Made by a program: the position numbers and the translations under genes. A stretch of DNA of 64,000 nt from an uncultured Alistipes sp. (GTDB taxonomy: Bacteria; Bacteroidota; Bacteroidia; Bacteroidales; Rikenellaceae), in contig CASDZP010000006.1 in assembly GCA_949285535.1 (NCBI GenBank), forward strand, positions 1 to 64,000. Reading direction: 5' to 3'. The stretch's first letter is position 1; every line of letters starts with the position of its first letter. The notes beneath the pieces are model-generated. The model saw only the letters and a program-made list of their open reading frames with translations, ran no database searches and was not told the DNA's origin. Of this stretch, positions 9,105-17,394 are shown piece by piece.

Positions 9105-9620
9105 ATGGCTGAAAGAAACGAAACTGATAAAAAATATGGCGTTCTGTTCGTTTGTCTGGGTAATATCTGCCGTTCTCCGGCAGCGGAGGAAATTTTCAGA
9201 ACACGGCTCAGGCGTCAGGGTGTCGAAGAATTGGTAGAGGTTGACTCTGCCGGTACATACGGAGGTCATGCGGGAGACCTGCCTGATGAGAGAATGCGCT
9301 CCGAGGCTGGGAAAAGAGGCTATAAACTGACCCACAGGGCACGCAGACTTACCGAGGACGATTTCAGAAAGTTCGATATGGTCATAGTTATGGACGATTC
9401 TAATTACGAAAGAGCCTCACGTATCGCTCCCGACATAGAGTCTCTGAATAAGCTTTATCGCATGACCGATTTCAAGTCCGTGAGCCGATGGGACCATGTT
9501 CCCGACCCCTACTATGAAGGTATCGAAGGTTTCAGACTTGTGATAGATTTGCTTGAGGAGTGCATCGACGGATTGACGTGCAAGTTGGAGGAGGATAACA
9601 TCCTGCCACGTCACGCCTGA
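9105..9620 (+). CDS. Low-molecular-weight protein tyrosine phosphatase
   Basis: A 171-residue cytoplasmic phosphatase. The CX5R P-loop is near the N-terminus: CLGNICRS with nucleophile Cys17 and Arg23. The general-acid DP motif is in VPDPYYEG. SAGTYG and VMDDSNYE are family-typical. Bacterial members often dephosphorylate tyrosine kinases that control exopolysaccharide synthesis; with the flippase upstream such a role is plausible but not shown. The 15-20 residues after about residue 150 are a weakly conserved tail. Confidence 0.92.
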   Translation: MAERNETDKKYGVLFVCLGNICRSPAAEEIFRTRLRRQGVEELVEVDSAGTYGGHAGDLPDERMRSEAGKRGYKLTHRARRLTEDDFRKFDMVIVMDDSNYERASRIAPDIESLNKLYRMTDFKSVSRWDHVPDPYYEGIEGFRLVIDLLEECIDGLTCKLEEDNILPRHA

Positions 9621-9736
9621 TGACAAAAACGGCTGTAAAAATCGCATGAAAAAGACTGAAAGAGTCCCCGATGTCGGAAAAATAGCGTTTTTTTATGCGT
9701 AAACCTGCATAAACACTATTAAATAGACGATTTTTG

Positions 9737-9767
9737 TTTGCAGATAAAAATTATTAACGTATCTTTG
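9737..9767 (+). promoter_or_regulatory. Promoter of the histone H1-like gene
   Basis: A textbook Bacteroidetes promoter: TTTG (9737-9740), 19 bases, TATCTTTG (9760-9767). It places the transcription start about 20 bases before ATG 9795 and so rules out the longer frame starting at 9738. Confidence 0.88.
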
Positions 9768-9794
9768 AAACGCAAAACCAAAACCTTAGAAAAC

Positions 9795-9971
9795 ATGGGA
9801 GATTTATTTGCAAAAATCAAAGAGCAAATCGACGTTTTTAACGAAAACGCCCAGATGCAACTTGAAAAAGGGAACAAAGCTGCAGGTACTCGTGCTCGTA
9901 AAGCTTCTCTCGAGCTCGAAAAACTCCTCAAAGAGTTCCGTAAAGTATCTATCGAAGAATCTAAAAAATAG
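9795..9971 (+). CDS. Histone H1-like protein Hc1
   Basis: A 58-residue, lysine-rich, helical protein whose second half (NKAAGTRARKASLELEKLLK) is the signature of the Hc1-like proteins of Bacteroidetes. These are thought to bind DNA and help shape the nucleoid. ATG 9795 is chosen because the promoter lies between it and the upstream in-frame start. The gene has its own promoter and terminator, consistent with high monocistronic expression. Confidence 0.9.
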   Translation: MGDLFAKIKEQIDVFNENAQMQLEKGNKAAGTRARKASLELEKLLKEFRKVSIEESKK

Positions 9972-9993
9972 TTCTTTGCTCTTTAAGTAATCG

Positions 9994-10021
9994 GGATGCC
10001 GTAAGACGGCATCCTTTTTTG
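9994..10021 (+). terminator. Terminator of the Hc1 gene
   Basis: 9-bp stem GGATGCCGT/ACGGCATCC with a three-base loop, followed by a T-run. Confidence 0.92.
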
Positions 10022-10070
10022 TTTTATACGCTTTGTTTTATACGCTGTTTGTTTGTGATGTTTGATGTGG

Positions 10071-10096
10071 GTATGGTATGGTATGGTATGGTATGG
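10071..10096. repeat. GTATG pentamer tandem repeat
   Basis: Five uninterrupted GTATG units in the 190-base gap between the convergent Hc1 and cobO genes. Nothing else is visible in this gap. Confidence 0.9.
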
Positions 10097-10213
10097 GGGA
10101 GGAGTATTACGATTGATTCGCTTCGCCATGCGCATACGCCTTTATGACTGATATGCCGGGAGATGATGGCGTATAGTCTTCACAAATGTTATCTATTACA
10201 GATTTATTTAAAT

Positions 10214-10735
10214 CTATCGGTCGATGCCGTCTCTTGAGAGAACTCCACGGGTGTAGTAGTGTTTTATCTCTTTCATTTCGGTGACAAGGTCGGATGCCTC
10301 CACAAGCTCGTCGGTGGCGTATCTGCCCGTCATAACGACTTCCGTTCCTTCGGCTTTTGCTTTCAAGGCTTCTATTACATCCGCCGACGTAATCAGACCG
10401 TAGTGGACAGCTATCGTTATCTCGTCGAGTATCACGACGTCATAATCTCCCGAAGCGAGGATGGCACGACAACGAGATAACCCTTCACGTGCCATTTCGA
10501 CATCCCGTATGTCGGGTGTGCGGTCGAGATAACAACCGCTGCCGAGCTGTTCTATCCTTATTCTGTCGAAATATTTTTCAACGGCGGTTTCGTTGTATTT
10601 CATGCTCTTGACAAACTGACCGACATAGACTCTTCTCCCGGCGCATAACGCGCGTAAAGCCAGCCCGAAAGCGGCTGTCGTCTTGCCTTTGCCGTTACCC
10701 GTGTATAGGTGGATGTATCCTTTGTCGTTTTGCAT
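10214..10735 (-). CDS. cobO: Cob(I)yrinic acid a,c-diamide / cob(I)alamin adenosyltransferase (CobO/BtuR type)
   Basis: Transfers the adenosyl group of ATP to the cobalt of corrinoids. The 173-residue protein has an N-terminal P-loop (YTGNGKGKTTAAFGLALRA), VYVGQFVKS, a central VVILDEI strand and TGRYATDELVEASDLVTEMK, all typical of the CobO/BtuR/CobA fold. It is the last gene of a minus-strand unit, 4 bases after the SpoIIE-type phosphatase. No other cobalamin genes are in view, so a salvage role is as likely as de novo synthesis. Confidence 0.95.
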   Translation of the reverse strand: MQNDKGYIHLYTGNGKGKTTAAFGLALRALCAGRRVYVGQFVKSMKYNETAVEKYFDRIRIEQLGSGCYLDRTPDIRDVEMAREGLSRCRAILASGDYDVVILDEITIAVHYGLITSADVIEALKAKAEGTEVVMTGRYATDELVEASDLVTEMKEIKHYYTRGVLSRDGIDR

Positions 10736-10739
10736 GATG

Positions 10740-11930
10740 TCAGATGTATTTCATAATGACACTTTTGTTGTATTTCTTTTCGAGAAGCTGTGCGATGTGC
10801 CGCATCACTTTGCGGCGCAACTCGTATTCGTCAACCATATAGACGCCTCCGCTGCTTCGGCTTGTGCCGAGTATTATGTCAATCTCGTCCGAACGGTCTA
10901 TCGCGTTGCATATCTCGGCGGCGGCACCTCTGTTGATTGTGTAATATTCGCGGTTGGCGAGCATGTCATAGACCTTGTTGAGCGTGACAAGGCTCTCCGT
11001 GATGAAATCGACTCCTTTCATGTGCCATATAGGTTGCAGGTCGGAGTCTTCCGAATAGCTCTCTTTCCGTATGTTTCTGCCCGTGTGTCTGCTTATGGCG
11101 CGGGCGAGGTGATAACCGCATATCACCCGTTCTCCGTCGAAGTCGTCTATCATCTCCGTGAGGTCGTCGATTTTGTCGTCGGAGGCGGGAGGGCATGAGC
11201 ATAGCAACAGACGTCTGGTTGTCCTTATGGTTGCCACAACACAGCTGACATCGTCTTTTGTCAGATAGCCGTCGTTGCGTATCGCCTCTCCAAGAACCTT
11301 TGTCGCCACGTATGTGGATGATGCTCCGATGTTGGAAGCCAATAGCGCTTCAAGGTATTCGCCTACACGTTTGTGACCCCATCCGAACGGATATTTGTCG
11401 CTGCCGAGACCGCTCTGTGTGACGCCGTCACTCATTGAAACGACTCTGTCACCCTCCTGAAGTTGCACTTTGGCGGTGACTATGACCTGCGGGCGCGGGC
11501 GCCCCTCCACCATCATCTCGAAATTTTCCCATTCGAGATCGAGGCTGTGGCCGTTTCTGAATACGAATGAACGGGGGTTGTCAAACTCTATGATTGTGCC
11601 GTTACCGCTGTTGTGGTCGAAGTAGAAGATTGAGAATGTCGAATAGCTTATCTTTCTTACGCTGCATACGGGCAGGCTTTTGAGAATAAGCTCGGCGAGA
11701 GAGCGGATGTCAGAGTGGGCGTAGTCGAAATTGATTATTATCGAGGCGGTGAGCGTTGACAATATGTTGGCCTTGACTCCATGTCCCATTCCGTCGGATA
11801 GAACACCGAGAGTGCCTGTGCCGTTCTGTATGCGTCGCAACATGAAAGTATCGCCGCAGATGCGTTCGCGTCCGCAGTTCTGTTGCTTGCAGGCAATGTC
11901 AGGATAGAATCTGTTTTTTGTCTGAGTCAT
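10740..11930 (-). CDS. SpoIIE/PP2C-type serine phosphatase
   Basis: A 396-residue protein with a PPM/SpoIIE phosphatase domain at about residues 1-235. Metal-binding motifs are visible as CGDTF, LSDGMGHGVKA, MSDGVTQSG and KDDVSCVVATI. The last 150 residues form a separate domain I do not recognise. No transmembrane segment. The gene lies 19 bases behind the ferredoxin-PAS protein. Ferredoxin-PAS and SpoIIE-type phosphatase pairs are known near [FeFe]-hydrogenase genes in anaerobes, so a redox-signalling role is inferred; no hydrogenase is in this window. Confidence 0.85.
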   Translation of the reverse strand: MTQTKNRFYPDIACKQQNCGRERICGDTFMLRRIQNGTGTLGVLSDGMGHGVKANILSTLTASIIINFDYAHSDIRSLAELILKSLPVCSVRKISYSTFSIFYFDHNSGNGTIIEFDNPRSFVFRNGHSLDLEWENFEMMVEGRPRPQVIVTAKVQLQEGDRVVSMSDGVTQSGLGSDKYPFGWGHKRVGEYLEALLASNIGASSTYVATKVLGEAIRNDGYLTKDDVSCVVATIRTTRRLLLCSCPPASDDKIDDLTEMIDDFDGERVICGYHLARAISRHTGRNIRKESYSEDSDLQPIWHMKGVDFITESLVTLNKVYDMLANREYYTINRGAAAEICNAIDRSDEIDIILGTSRSSGGVYMVDEYELRRKVMRHIAQLLEKKYNKSVIMKYI

Positions 11931-11949
11931 GATATGACCGTTTCGCCGA

Positions 11950-12720
11950 TTAGTTGTTGCCTCTCTTTTCGCTCTCTTCGGGGCTTTCGATACCGTCGAT
12001 GTAGCGGATTATCGAATTAAGCGTTTTTGTGCTTTTCGACGCCTCCTCTCCCAGCAGATAGCCGATTTTCTGAATCATCGCCATGCTCTGGTCTATCACG
12101 CTCTCGATTCGGGTGGTTATCTCCTCTTTGAGGGCGGTGTTGTCGTGCAGGTTACGCAGCATTATCATTGCCATCTCGCCTTTGACCAGCGGAACTATCG
12201 AGCCGTGAAAACAGATGGTGTCGAAACATACGTACAGGTCGTTGAACGGCTCTCCCGTGTGTATGACCTCATTGAAGTGCGATACCACATCCTCGCCGAA
12301 GAGACGGTCTATGCCCGACCCTGTAAGCAGGCTGCCTTCGCGTGTCTCGTAGTCGAGAAAGTCGATGAACGCCTTGTTTATTATGGATATTCGTCCCAGA
12401 TTGTCGGCTATCAGTACCGCGAGAGGTATGTTTTCAAGCATGGCACGGGTGGAGAGTGACATTACTCTCAGACGTTCGTGCAGCATGCGGTTCTCTTTCC
12501 GGAGCCTCTCAAGCATCTCTTTGTCGGAGGGGGTGACACCCGTACCCACTATCGAGATGGCGCCCACGGGACATGACTGCATGCAGTCGCCGCAGTTGCG
12601 GCAGAGAGTGGGGGAGATGACATATACATCTCCTTTGAGCTCTATCGCATGGCGGGAACAGCTGCCGATGCAGAATCCGCAACCGTTACAGATAACCCTG
12701 TTTATCTCAAAACGAGTCAT
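11950..12720 (-). CDS. Ferredoxin-PAS sensor protein (two [4Fe-4S] clusters)
   Basis: A 256-residue cytoplasmic protein. Two ferredoxin motifs occupy residues 11-50 (CNGCGFCIGSC and CRNCGDCMQSCP), each with the CxxCxxCxxxC spacing of a [4Fe-4S] cluster. A helical linker (65-90) leads to a PAS domain (about 90-195: IPLAVLIADNLGRISIINKAF), then a helical tail. The layout is that of a redox sensor without a kinase, presumably signalling to the SpoIIE-type phosphatase encoded directly downstream. Loss of the cysteines would argue against redox sensing, but all eight are present. Confidence 0.88.
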   Translation of the reverse strand: MTRFEINRVICNGCGFCIGSCSRHAIELKGDVYVISPTLCRNCGDCMQSCPVGAISIVGTGVTPSDKEMLERLRKENRMLHERLRVMSLSTRAMLENIPLAVLIADNLGRISIINKAFIDFLDYETREGSLLTGSGIDRLFGEDVVSHFNEVIHTGEPFNDLYVCFDTICFHGSIVPLVKGEMAMIMLRNLHDNTALKEEITTRIESVIDQSMAMIQKIGYLLGEEASKSTKTLNSIIRYIDGIESPEESEKRGNN

Positions 12721-12756
12721 TCAGATTTAAAATTGTCAAATTTTCCGATAGAAAAG

Positions 12757-12787
12757 TTTGTAAATGTAATAATTTTATCTACCTTGC
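12757..12787 (+). promoter_or_regulatory. Cold-shock gene promoter
   Basis: TTTG (12757-12760), 19 bases, TACCTTGC (12780-12787), a near-consensus Bacteroidetes promoter. The predicted leader is about 30 bases. Confidence 0.65.
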
Positions 12788-12820
12788 GTAATATTTTCAA
12801 CAATTTTCTAAATAAAAATT

Positions 12821-13021
12821 ATGAAAGGCAAAGTAAAATGGTTTGATTCCGCAAAAGGTTACGGATTCATCACCACCGATGCGGGAAGCGATGTTTTCGT
12901 ACACTACACGGGTATCAACAAAGAGGGTTTTCGCAGTCTTGAACAGGACTCTGCTGTCGAGTTCGAGATAAGCGACGGAGCTAAAGGACCTCAGGCTGTC
13001 AATGTCGAAGTCGTCGAATAA
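12821..13021 (+). CDS. Cold-shock-domain protein
   Basis: A 66-residue single cold-shock domain that binds single-stranded RNA or DNA as a chaperone. RNP1 (KGYGFITTD) and RNP2 (DVFVHYTGI) are both present, and the N-terminus is the usual MKGKVKWFDSAKGYGF. ATG 12821 fits the family start and the promoter; longer upstream frames do not. It is divergent from the ferredoxin-PAS operon and ends in a hairpin shared with the convergent cutC side. Confidence 0.96.
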   Translation: MKGKVKWFDSAKGYGFITTDAGSDVFVHYTGINKEGFRSLEQDSAVEFEISDGAKGPQAVNVEVVE

Positions 13022-13042
13022 CCCCTTTACTGTTTACAAATA

Positions 13043-13080
13043 CGCCCTCTCTCGACCGCTCGACAGAGGGCGTGTTTTGT
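13043..13080. terminator. Terminator between cold-shock gene and cutC
   Basis: Stem CGCCCTCT (13043-13050)/AGAGGGCG (13065-13072) with a loop that can add a short CTCG/CGA helix, then a T-rich stretch. Probably serves both convergent genes. Confidence 0.75.
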
Positions 13081-13097
13081 TTTTAATGTAACCTGTA

Positions 13098-13871
13098 TCA
13101 GTTCTTGCCCTCCAGAGCGTTGAGGCTCTTGCGTACGCGTCTTGAGTCGGTAACGTCGCGCTGATATTCCGATATGTGTACGGTTCCGCCCATTGACACT
13201 GCCGGGTTGCGATAGACCATTTCCGATTCGACGCTGTGTCGTGCCGACATGTGAAACTCACGACATCCTGTGAAAGAACGCAGTTCGGCGACGTTGTTCT
13301 CGTTAACACCGCATCCGGGCATTATTATGATGCGTCCCGCCGACTGTTCGTTGAGCTGTTTTATCAGCTTTGCGCCTTCGGGAGCGGTAGGAGCCTGTCC
13401 GGAGGTGAGGAGACGGTCGAAACCGAGCTCGATGAGTCCGTCGAGTGCCTTTTCGGGATTGCGGCATACGTCGAACGCGCGGTGGAATGTCGTGGAGAGG
13501 AACGACGCCTCGTTTTTGAGTCGGCGGCATACCTCCATGTCGATGTCGCCGTCTTTGGTGAGTACGCCGAAGACAACGCCGTCAACTCCAAGTTCCTTGC
13601 ACATTCTTATGTCGGCGATCATAGCCTCTATCTCATATTCGTTATAGAGAAAGTCGCCGCCGCGCGGACGTATAATCACGTTGACGGCAATCTGAAGCTC
13701 TTTGCGTGCGGTCATGATTTCGCCGTAAGAGGGAGTGGTGCCGCCTTCGGGTATGCCGGCGCATAGTTCTATTCGTTTTGCACCGCCTGCCTGTGCCTGC
13801 ACACCGCTCTCGGTAGAGTTGGCGCAGACCTCTATCAAAAATTCTTCTTCTCTGAGATAGTCGAACATCAT
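13098..13871 (-). CDS. cutC: CutC family protein
   Basis: A TIM-barrel protein of about 257 residues historically linked to copper homeostasis; its biochemical activity is unsettled. Motifs are EVCANSTESGVQAQAGGAKR, ELCAGIPEGGTTPSYG, IIRPRGGDFLYN and MPGCGVNENN. The start is set at the double ATG at 13871/13868, just after the stop of the M23 gene (13891); a longer frame from 13907 would overlap that gene. The two genes probably form a unit. Confidence 0.93.
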   Translation of the reverse strand: MMFDYLREEEFLIEVCANSTESGVQAQAGGAKRIELCAGIPEGGTTPSYGEIMTARKELQIAVNVIIRPRGGDFLYNEYEIEAMIADIRMCKELGVDGVVFGVLTKDGDIDMEVCRRLKNEASFLSTTFHRAFDVCRNPEKALDGLIELGFDRLLTSGQAPTAPEGAKLIKQLNEQSAGRIIIMPGCGVNENNVAELRSFTGCREFHMSARHSVESEMVYRNPAVSMGGTVHISEYQRDVTDSRRVRKSLNALEGKN

Positions 13872-13890
13872 AATATCGCTTTTTAAGATT

Positions 13891-15624
13891 TTACCATTTG
13901 AAAACATTTTCTTTTGTGGTCACGTTGCCGACGCCGTCAACCACTCGGAGTGTCGCTTTGTGTTCTCCGCCGTTCTTCTTAATCGGTGATTTGTCGAGAC
14001 GGCAGAAGTAGGTCGAGCTTTTGGGGTCGGCTTCGAGCAATACCCACACTCCGTCTATTTCGAGCCTGTACCAACGTACGCCGGAGAGGTTGTCTGTAAT
14101 TTTGTATGTGACCTTGTCTTCCGTCGGTGCCGATGTTTTGTCCAAAGTTGTCTCCACCTTTGGTTTTTCCGTGTCCAGAGCCATCGCGAACGTACCGAAA
14201 CGGCTTATCTGTGTGATGATGCGTGTTCCGCTCAGACGTCCGCCCTCACTGTAAGCCTTGCCGCCCGTTATACGCACTACGAGCGCTCTTTTACGCAGTT
14301 CGGGCGCTATTGTCGAGTAGTCGAACGACAGAGTGGCGTTTTTGTGCAGTCTTACGTTATCGTCACCAATGGTTACGGAGCGGCTTACGCATCCTTTGAG
14401 CGTGTCGCCAGCGTAGCTGTGGAGCAGAACGGACTCATACAATGCCCCTTCGGGAACGGAGAGTCTGAACAGAGAGTCCGTCACGACTCCGCCCGTCTTC
14501 CAGTCTATCTTTTTTGCCGTCAGGAGCGTGGAGTCGATAACCGGCGCCGTCGGAGCTCCTCTCTTTATGTGGAAACTTACCGACGAGCTGTTGCCGCTGT
14601 CGTCCGTGGCTGTTATGTCTATCTTTTCCACACCTTTTATAGATGCGGGGTATATGATTCCGTTGTTCGCTTTAGCTGTGTATATTGCCAGTTTGTTGTT
14701 CGGGGCGATGTATGTCCTCACAAAATCGTTGCGGGAACCTCCTTTGGCGTCGAAGGCGATAAGCGCGTTTATGTATTTGGTCTGCGAGAATTCTATCTTG
14801 TCAACGCCGAAGCCGAAGAACGGAGCTTCGTTTCTGTTAACCGTCAGTTTATAGAGTCCGTAGATGTTGTTGGTACCGCTTTTACGTTCGTTGGTTTCGA
14901 TGACGAGGTATCCGTTGGCGTTCACTTCGACGGTGTCACGCTCCGGTTTGAGGTTTCCGTCCTTATCCTTAATAACGGGAATTTCGCATACTCTATTGTG
15001 TATCAGCACTCCCGATATGGTGTCAAGTCTGTATAGCGACACGGATACTATTGCGGGCGGAACATCGTCGGTGGTTTTGTAATAACCTCGTTCTATTATG
15101 TTGACGGGAGAGGATGTGCGTCCTTCCCTTATCTCGAAATGGAGATGCGGACCGCCTGAAGAGCCTGTGTTACCCGAATAGCCGATGAGTTCTCCTTTGC
15201 TGACCTTGAAAAGTCCATAAGCGGGGAACAGATTTACCGAAAAACTGCGGCGTCGATACTGTTCGTCGAGAACATATTTCTCTATTTTGGGAATAAAACC
15301 GTCGAGGTGGGCATATACGGACATTGTTCCGAGAGAGGGATGCGTCACGTAGAGCACATGTCCGTAACCTGTCGGGCTGACTGCCACTCGTGAAATGTAA
15401 CCGTCCGCCACGGCATATACGTTGTGTCCCGTCACGCCGCCTGTCTTTATGTCGATTCCGGAATGGAAATGGTTGGGGCGAAGCTCTCCGAAATTCGCCG
15501 AGAGAGTCATCGGCAACTTCATCGGTGAGATGTAACGGTCGGTCATGGCGCCGTAACTTTGCGCTTTCAAAGAGCAGGGGTATGAAACGAGAACGGCAAG
15601 TGCCGTCAATAACAATTTCTTCAT
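13891..15624 (-). CDS. Exported M23-family (LytM-type) peptidase
   Basis: A 577-residue secreted protein with a signal peptide (MKKLLLTALAVLVSYPCSLKAQS). The M23 domain follows at about residues 35-185: HFHSGIDIKTGG supplies the HxxxD zinc ligands and GGPHLHFEIR the HxH motif, so it should be an active peptidoglycan endopeptidase. The C-terminal 380 residues are Ig-like beta domains. Start 15624 is chosen because it begins the signal peptide; the frame is open 25 codons further upstream without a good leader. It is divergent from the MFS gene. Confidence 0.93.
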   Translation of the reverse strand: MKKLLLTALAVLVSYPCSLKAQSYGAMTDRYISPMKLPMTLSANFGELRPNHFHSGIDIKTGGVTGHNVYAVADGYISRVAVSPTGYGHVLYVTHPSLGTMSVYAHLDGFIPKIEKYVLDEQYRRRSFSVNLFPAYGLFKVSKGELIGYSGNTGSSGGPHLHFEIREGRTSSPVNIIERGYYKTTDDVPPAIVSVSLYRLDTISGVLIHNRVCEIPVIKDKDGNLKPERDTVEVNANGYLVIETNERKSGTNNIYGLYKLTVNRNEAPFFGFGVDKIEFSQTKYINALIAFDAKGGSRNDFVRTYIAPNNKLAIYTAKANNGIIYPASIKGVEKIDITATDDSGNSSSVSFHIKRGAPTAPVIDSTLLTAKKIDWKTGGVVTDSLFRLSVPEGALYESVLLHSYAGDTLKGCVSRSVTIGDDNVRLHKNATLSFDYSTIAPELRKRALVVRITGGKAYSEGGRLSGTRIITQISRFGTFAMALDTEKPKVETTLDKTSAPTEDKVTYKITDNLSGVRWYRLEIDGVWVLLEADPKSSTYFCRLDKSPIKKNGGEHKATLRVVDGVGNVTTKENVFKW

Positions 15625-15688
15625 AATCGCGTAATGGTGGAATAACCCTATTATTTTACAAAAATAACATTTTTGCGGTAATTTTTCA

Positions 15689-15696
15689 TACTTTTG
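15689..15696 (+). promoter_or_regulatory. -7 element of the MFS transporter gene
   Basis: TACTTTTG matches TAnnTTTG, 25 bases before ATG 15721. No TTTG box at the right distance is visible. Confidence 0.5.
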
Positions 15697-15720
15697 CACT
15701 CAAATTTAATCATTCCTAAA

Positions 15721-17118
15721 ATGACAGAGATTATTCGTTCCGCCATGCGCGATTCCGCCAAAGTACGTTGGACGGTTGTCGCGCTGGTCTCTTTCACAAT
15801 GTTATGCGGCTATATCATAACCGATGTCATGTCGCCGCTCAAACCCATGCTTGAACAGGAGCTCGGATGGACCAGTTCGGAATACGGACTTTTCGTGAGC
15901 GGTTACGGCTGGTTCAACGTTTTTGCCTTCATGCTCATAATCGGGGGTATCATTCTCGACAAAATGGGTGTGCGTTTCACGGGGGTGGCTTCGACTATCA
16001 TGATGATAGTCGGCACATCAATAAAATATTGGGCAATCTCGACGACGTTCGAGAATCCGATAATCACCGTTTCGATAGGTTCGCTTGAGCTTTTCGAGAT
16101 GAAAAGGCAGGTTCTGTTCGCCGCTTTGGGTTTCGCCATATTCGGTATAGGTACGGAGACGATAGGTATCACCGCCACTAAAGCGATAGTACGTTGGTTC
16201 AAAGGTAAGGAGGTGGCTTTGGCGTTGGGTCTTAACGTGGCTACCGCACGAATCGGCACTCTTCTCGCCATGTCGGTGTCGCCCGTGATTGCGTCACGCT
16301 TCTCGCATCCCTCGAAACCATTGCTTTTCTGCGTGCTGATGCTTTTGATAGGTCTGCTCTCGTTCCTTGTATTCTGCGTTATGGACAGACGTCTCGACAA
16401 ACAGGAGAGCCTCGAAGAGAACGGTAAGAGCGAGGAGGAGTTCAAGCTCAAGGACATTGTCGGAATAATCCGAATAAAAAGTTTCTGGTATATAGCGGCT
16501 CTCTGCGTGCTCTTCTATTCTGCGGTCTCTCCGTTCATGAAGTACGCCGCCGACCTTATGGTTCAGAAATTCGGTGTTGACGGTGAGCTGGCGGGTCTCA
16601 TACCGTCGCTTCTGCCGCTGGGTACTCTCTTCCTTACGCCGTTGTTCGGAGGTGTATATGACAAGAAAGGACGCGGCGCCACCATTATGATAATCGGTTC
16701 GCTGATGCTTCTTTTCATCCACTTGATGTTCGCAATCCCCGCGCTCGACAACTGGATTGTCGCCGTGGTGCTTATGATACTTCTCGGTACAGCCTTTTCA
16801 ATGGTTCCCTCTGCAATGTGGCCCTCTGTGCCCAAAATCATCGACGAACGTCGTCTCGGTACGGCTTATTCGCTGATTTTCTGGATACAGAACTGGGGAC
16901 TTATGGGTGTGCCCCTGTTGATTGGCATGATTCTCGACCAGCCTTATTGCAAGATAGGTACTCAGATGATTGACGGTGTAGTAACGCCTGTATATGATTA
17001 CACCGTTCCCATGCTTGTGTTCGCGTCTTTCGGTCTTTTGGGTCTTGTGTTTGCATTCCTGCTTAAAGCTGACGACAAGAAACACGGCTACGGTCTTGAA
17101 AAACCGAATATTGACTAA
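15721..17118 (+). CDS. Major facilitator superfamily transporter
   Basis: A 465-residue membrane protein with about 12 transmembrane helices and a cytoplasmic loop in the middle (about residues 220-245, charged). The loop between helices 2 and 3 contains GGIILDKMGVRFTG, the conserved MFS motif A region; GGVYDKKGRGA is its second-half counterpart. The substrate cannot be told from sequence. ATG 15721 follows the -7 element by 25 bases. It is divergent from the M23 peptidase. Confidence 0.9.
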   Translation: MTEIIRSAMRDSAKVRWTVVALVSFTMLCGYIITDVMSPLKPMLEQELGWTSSEYGLFVSGYGWFNVFAFMLIIGGIILDKMGVRFTGVASTIMMIVGTSIKYWAISTTFENPIITVSIGSLELFEMKRQVLFAALGFAIFGIGTETIGITATKAIVRWFKGKEVALALGLNVATARIGTLLAMSVSPVIASRFSHPSKPLLFCVLMLLIGLLSFLVFCVMDRRLDKQESLEENGKSEEEFKLKDIVGIIRIKSFWYIAALCVLFYSAVSPFMKYAADLMVQKFGVDGELAGLIPSLLPLGTLFLTPLFGGVYDKKGRGATIMIIGSLMLLFIHLMFAIPALDNWIVAVVLMILLGTAFSMVPSAMWPSVPKIIDERRLGTAYSLIFWIQNWGLMGVPLLIGMILDQPYCKIGTQMIDGVVTPVYDYTVPMLVFASFGLLGLVFAFLLKADDKKHGYGLEKPNID

Positions 17119-17210
17119 TGAGTGTTACTATTTAGATGTTGTAGTCACTAATTAGAAACTACAATTATAAACGGCAATTATAAGTCGTCACTACAATTAA
17201 ACATAAAACA

Positions 17211-17273
17211 AAAACAGAGCCGATTGAGGTATAATCAAGGGAATAACCCCAATACCTCAATCGGCTCTGTTTT
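17211..17273 (+). terminator. Long terminator hairpin
   Basis: A 22-bp perfect stem (AAAACAGAGCCGATTGAGGT.. and complement) with A-run before and T-run after, usable from either strand. It is followed to 17395 by a low-complexity stretch of degenerate GTATATC/GTGTATT-like words with no gene. Confidence 0.9.
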
Positions 17274-17394
17274 ATTATCAGTATATCAGTATATTCGTGT
17301 ATTATGTATTAGTGTATAGTGTATCAGTGTGTCTGTTATATGTATATCTGTCTGTTATATGTCTGAGTGTTGTCTGTATTTGTTATGTTATGTG

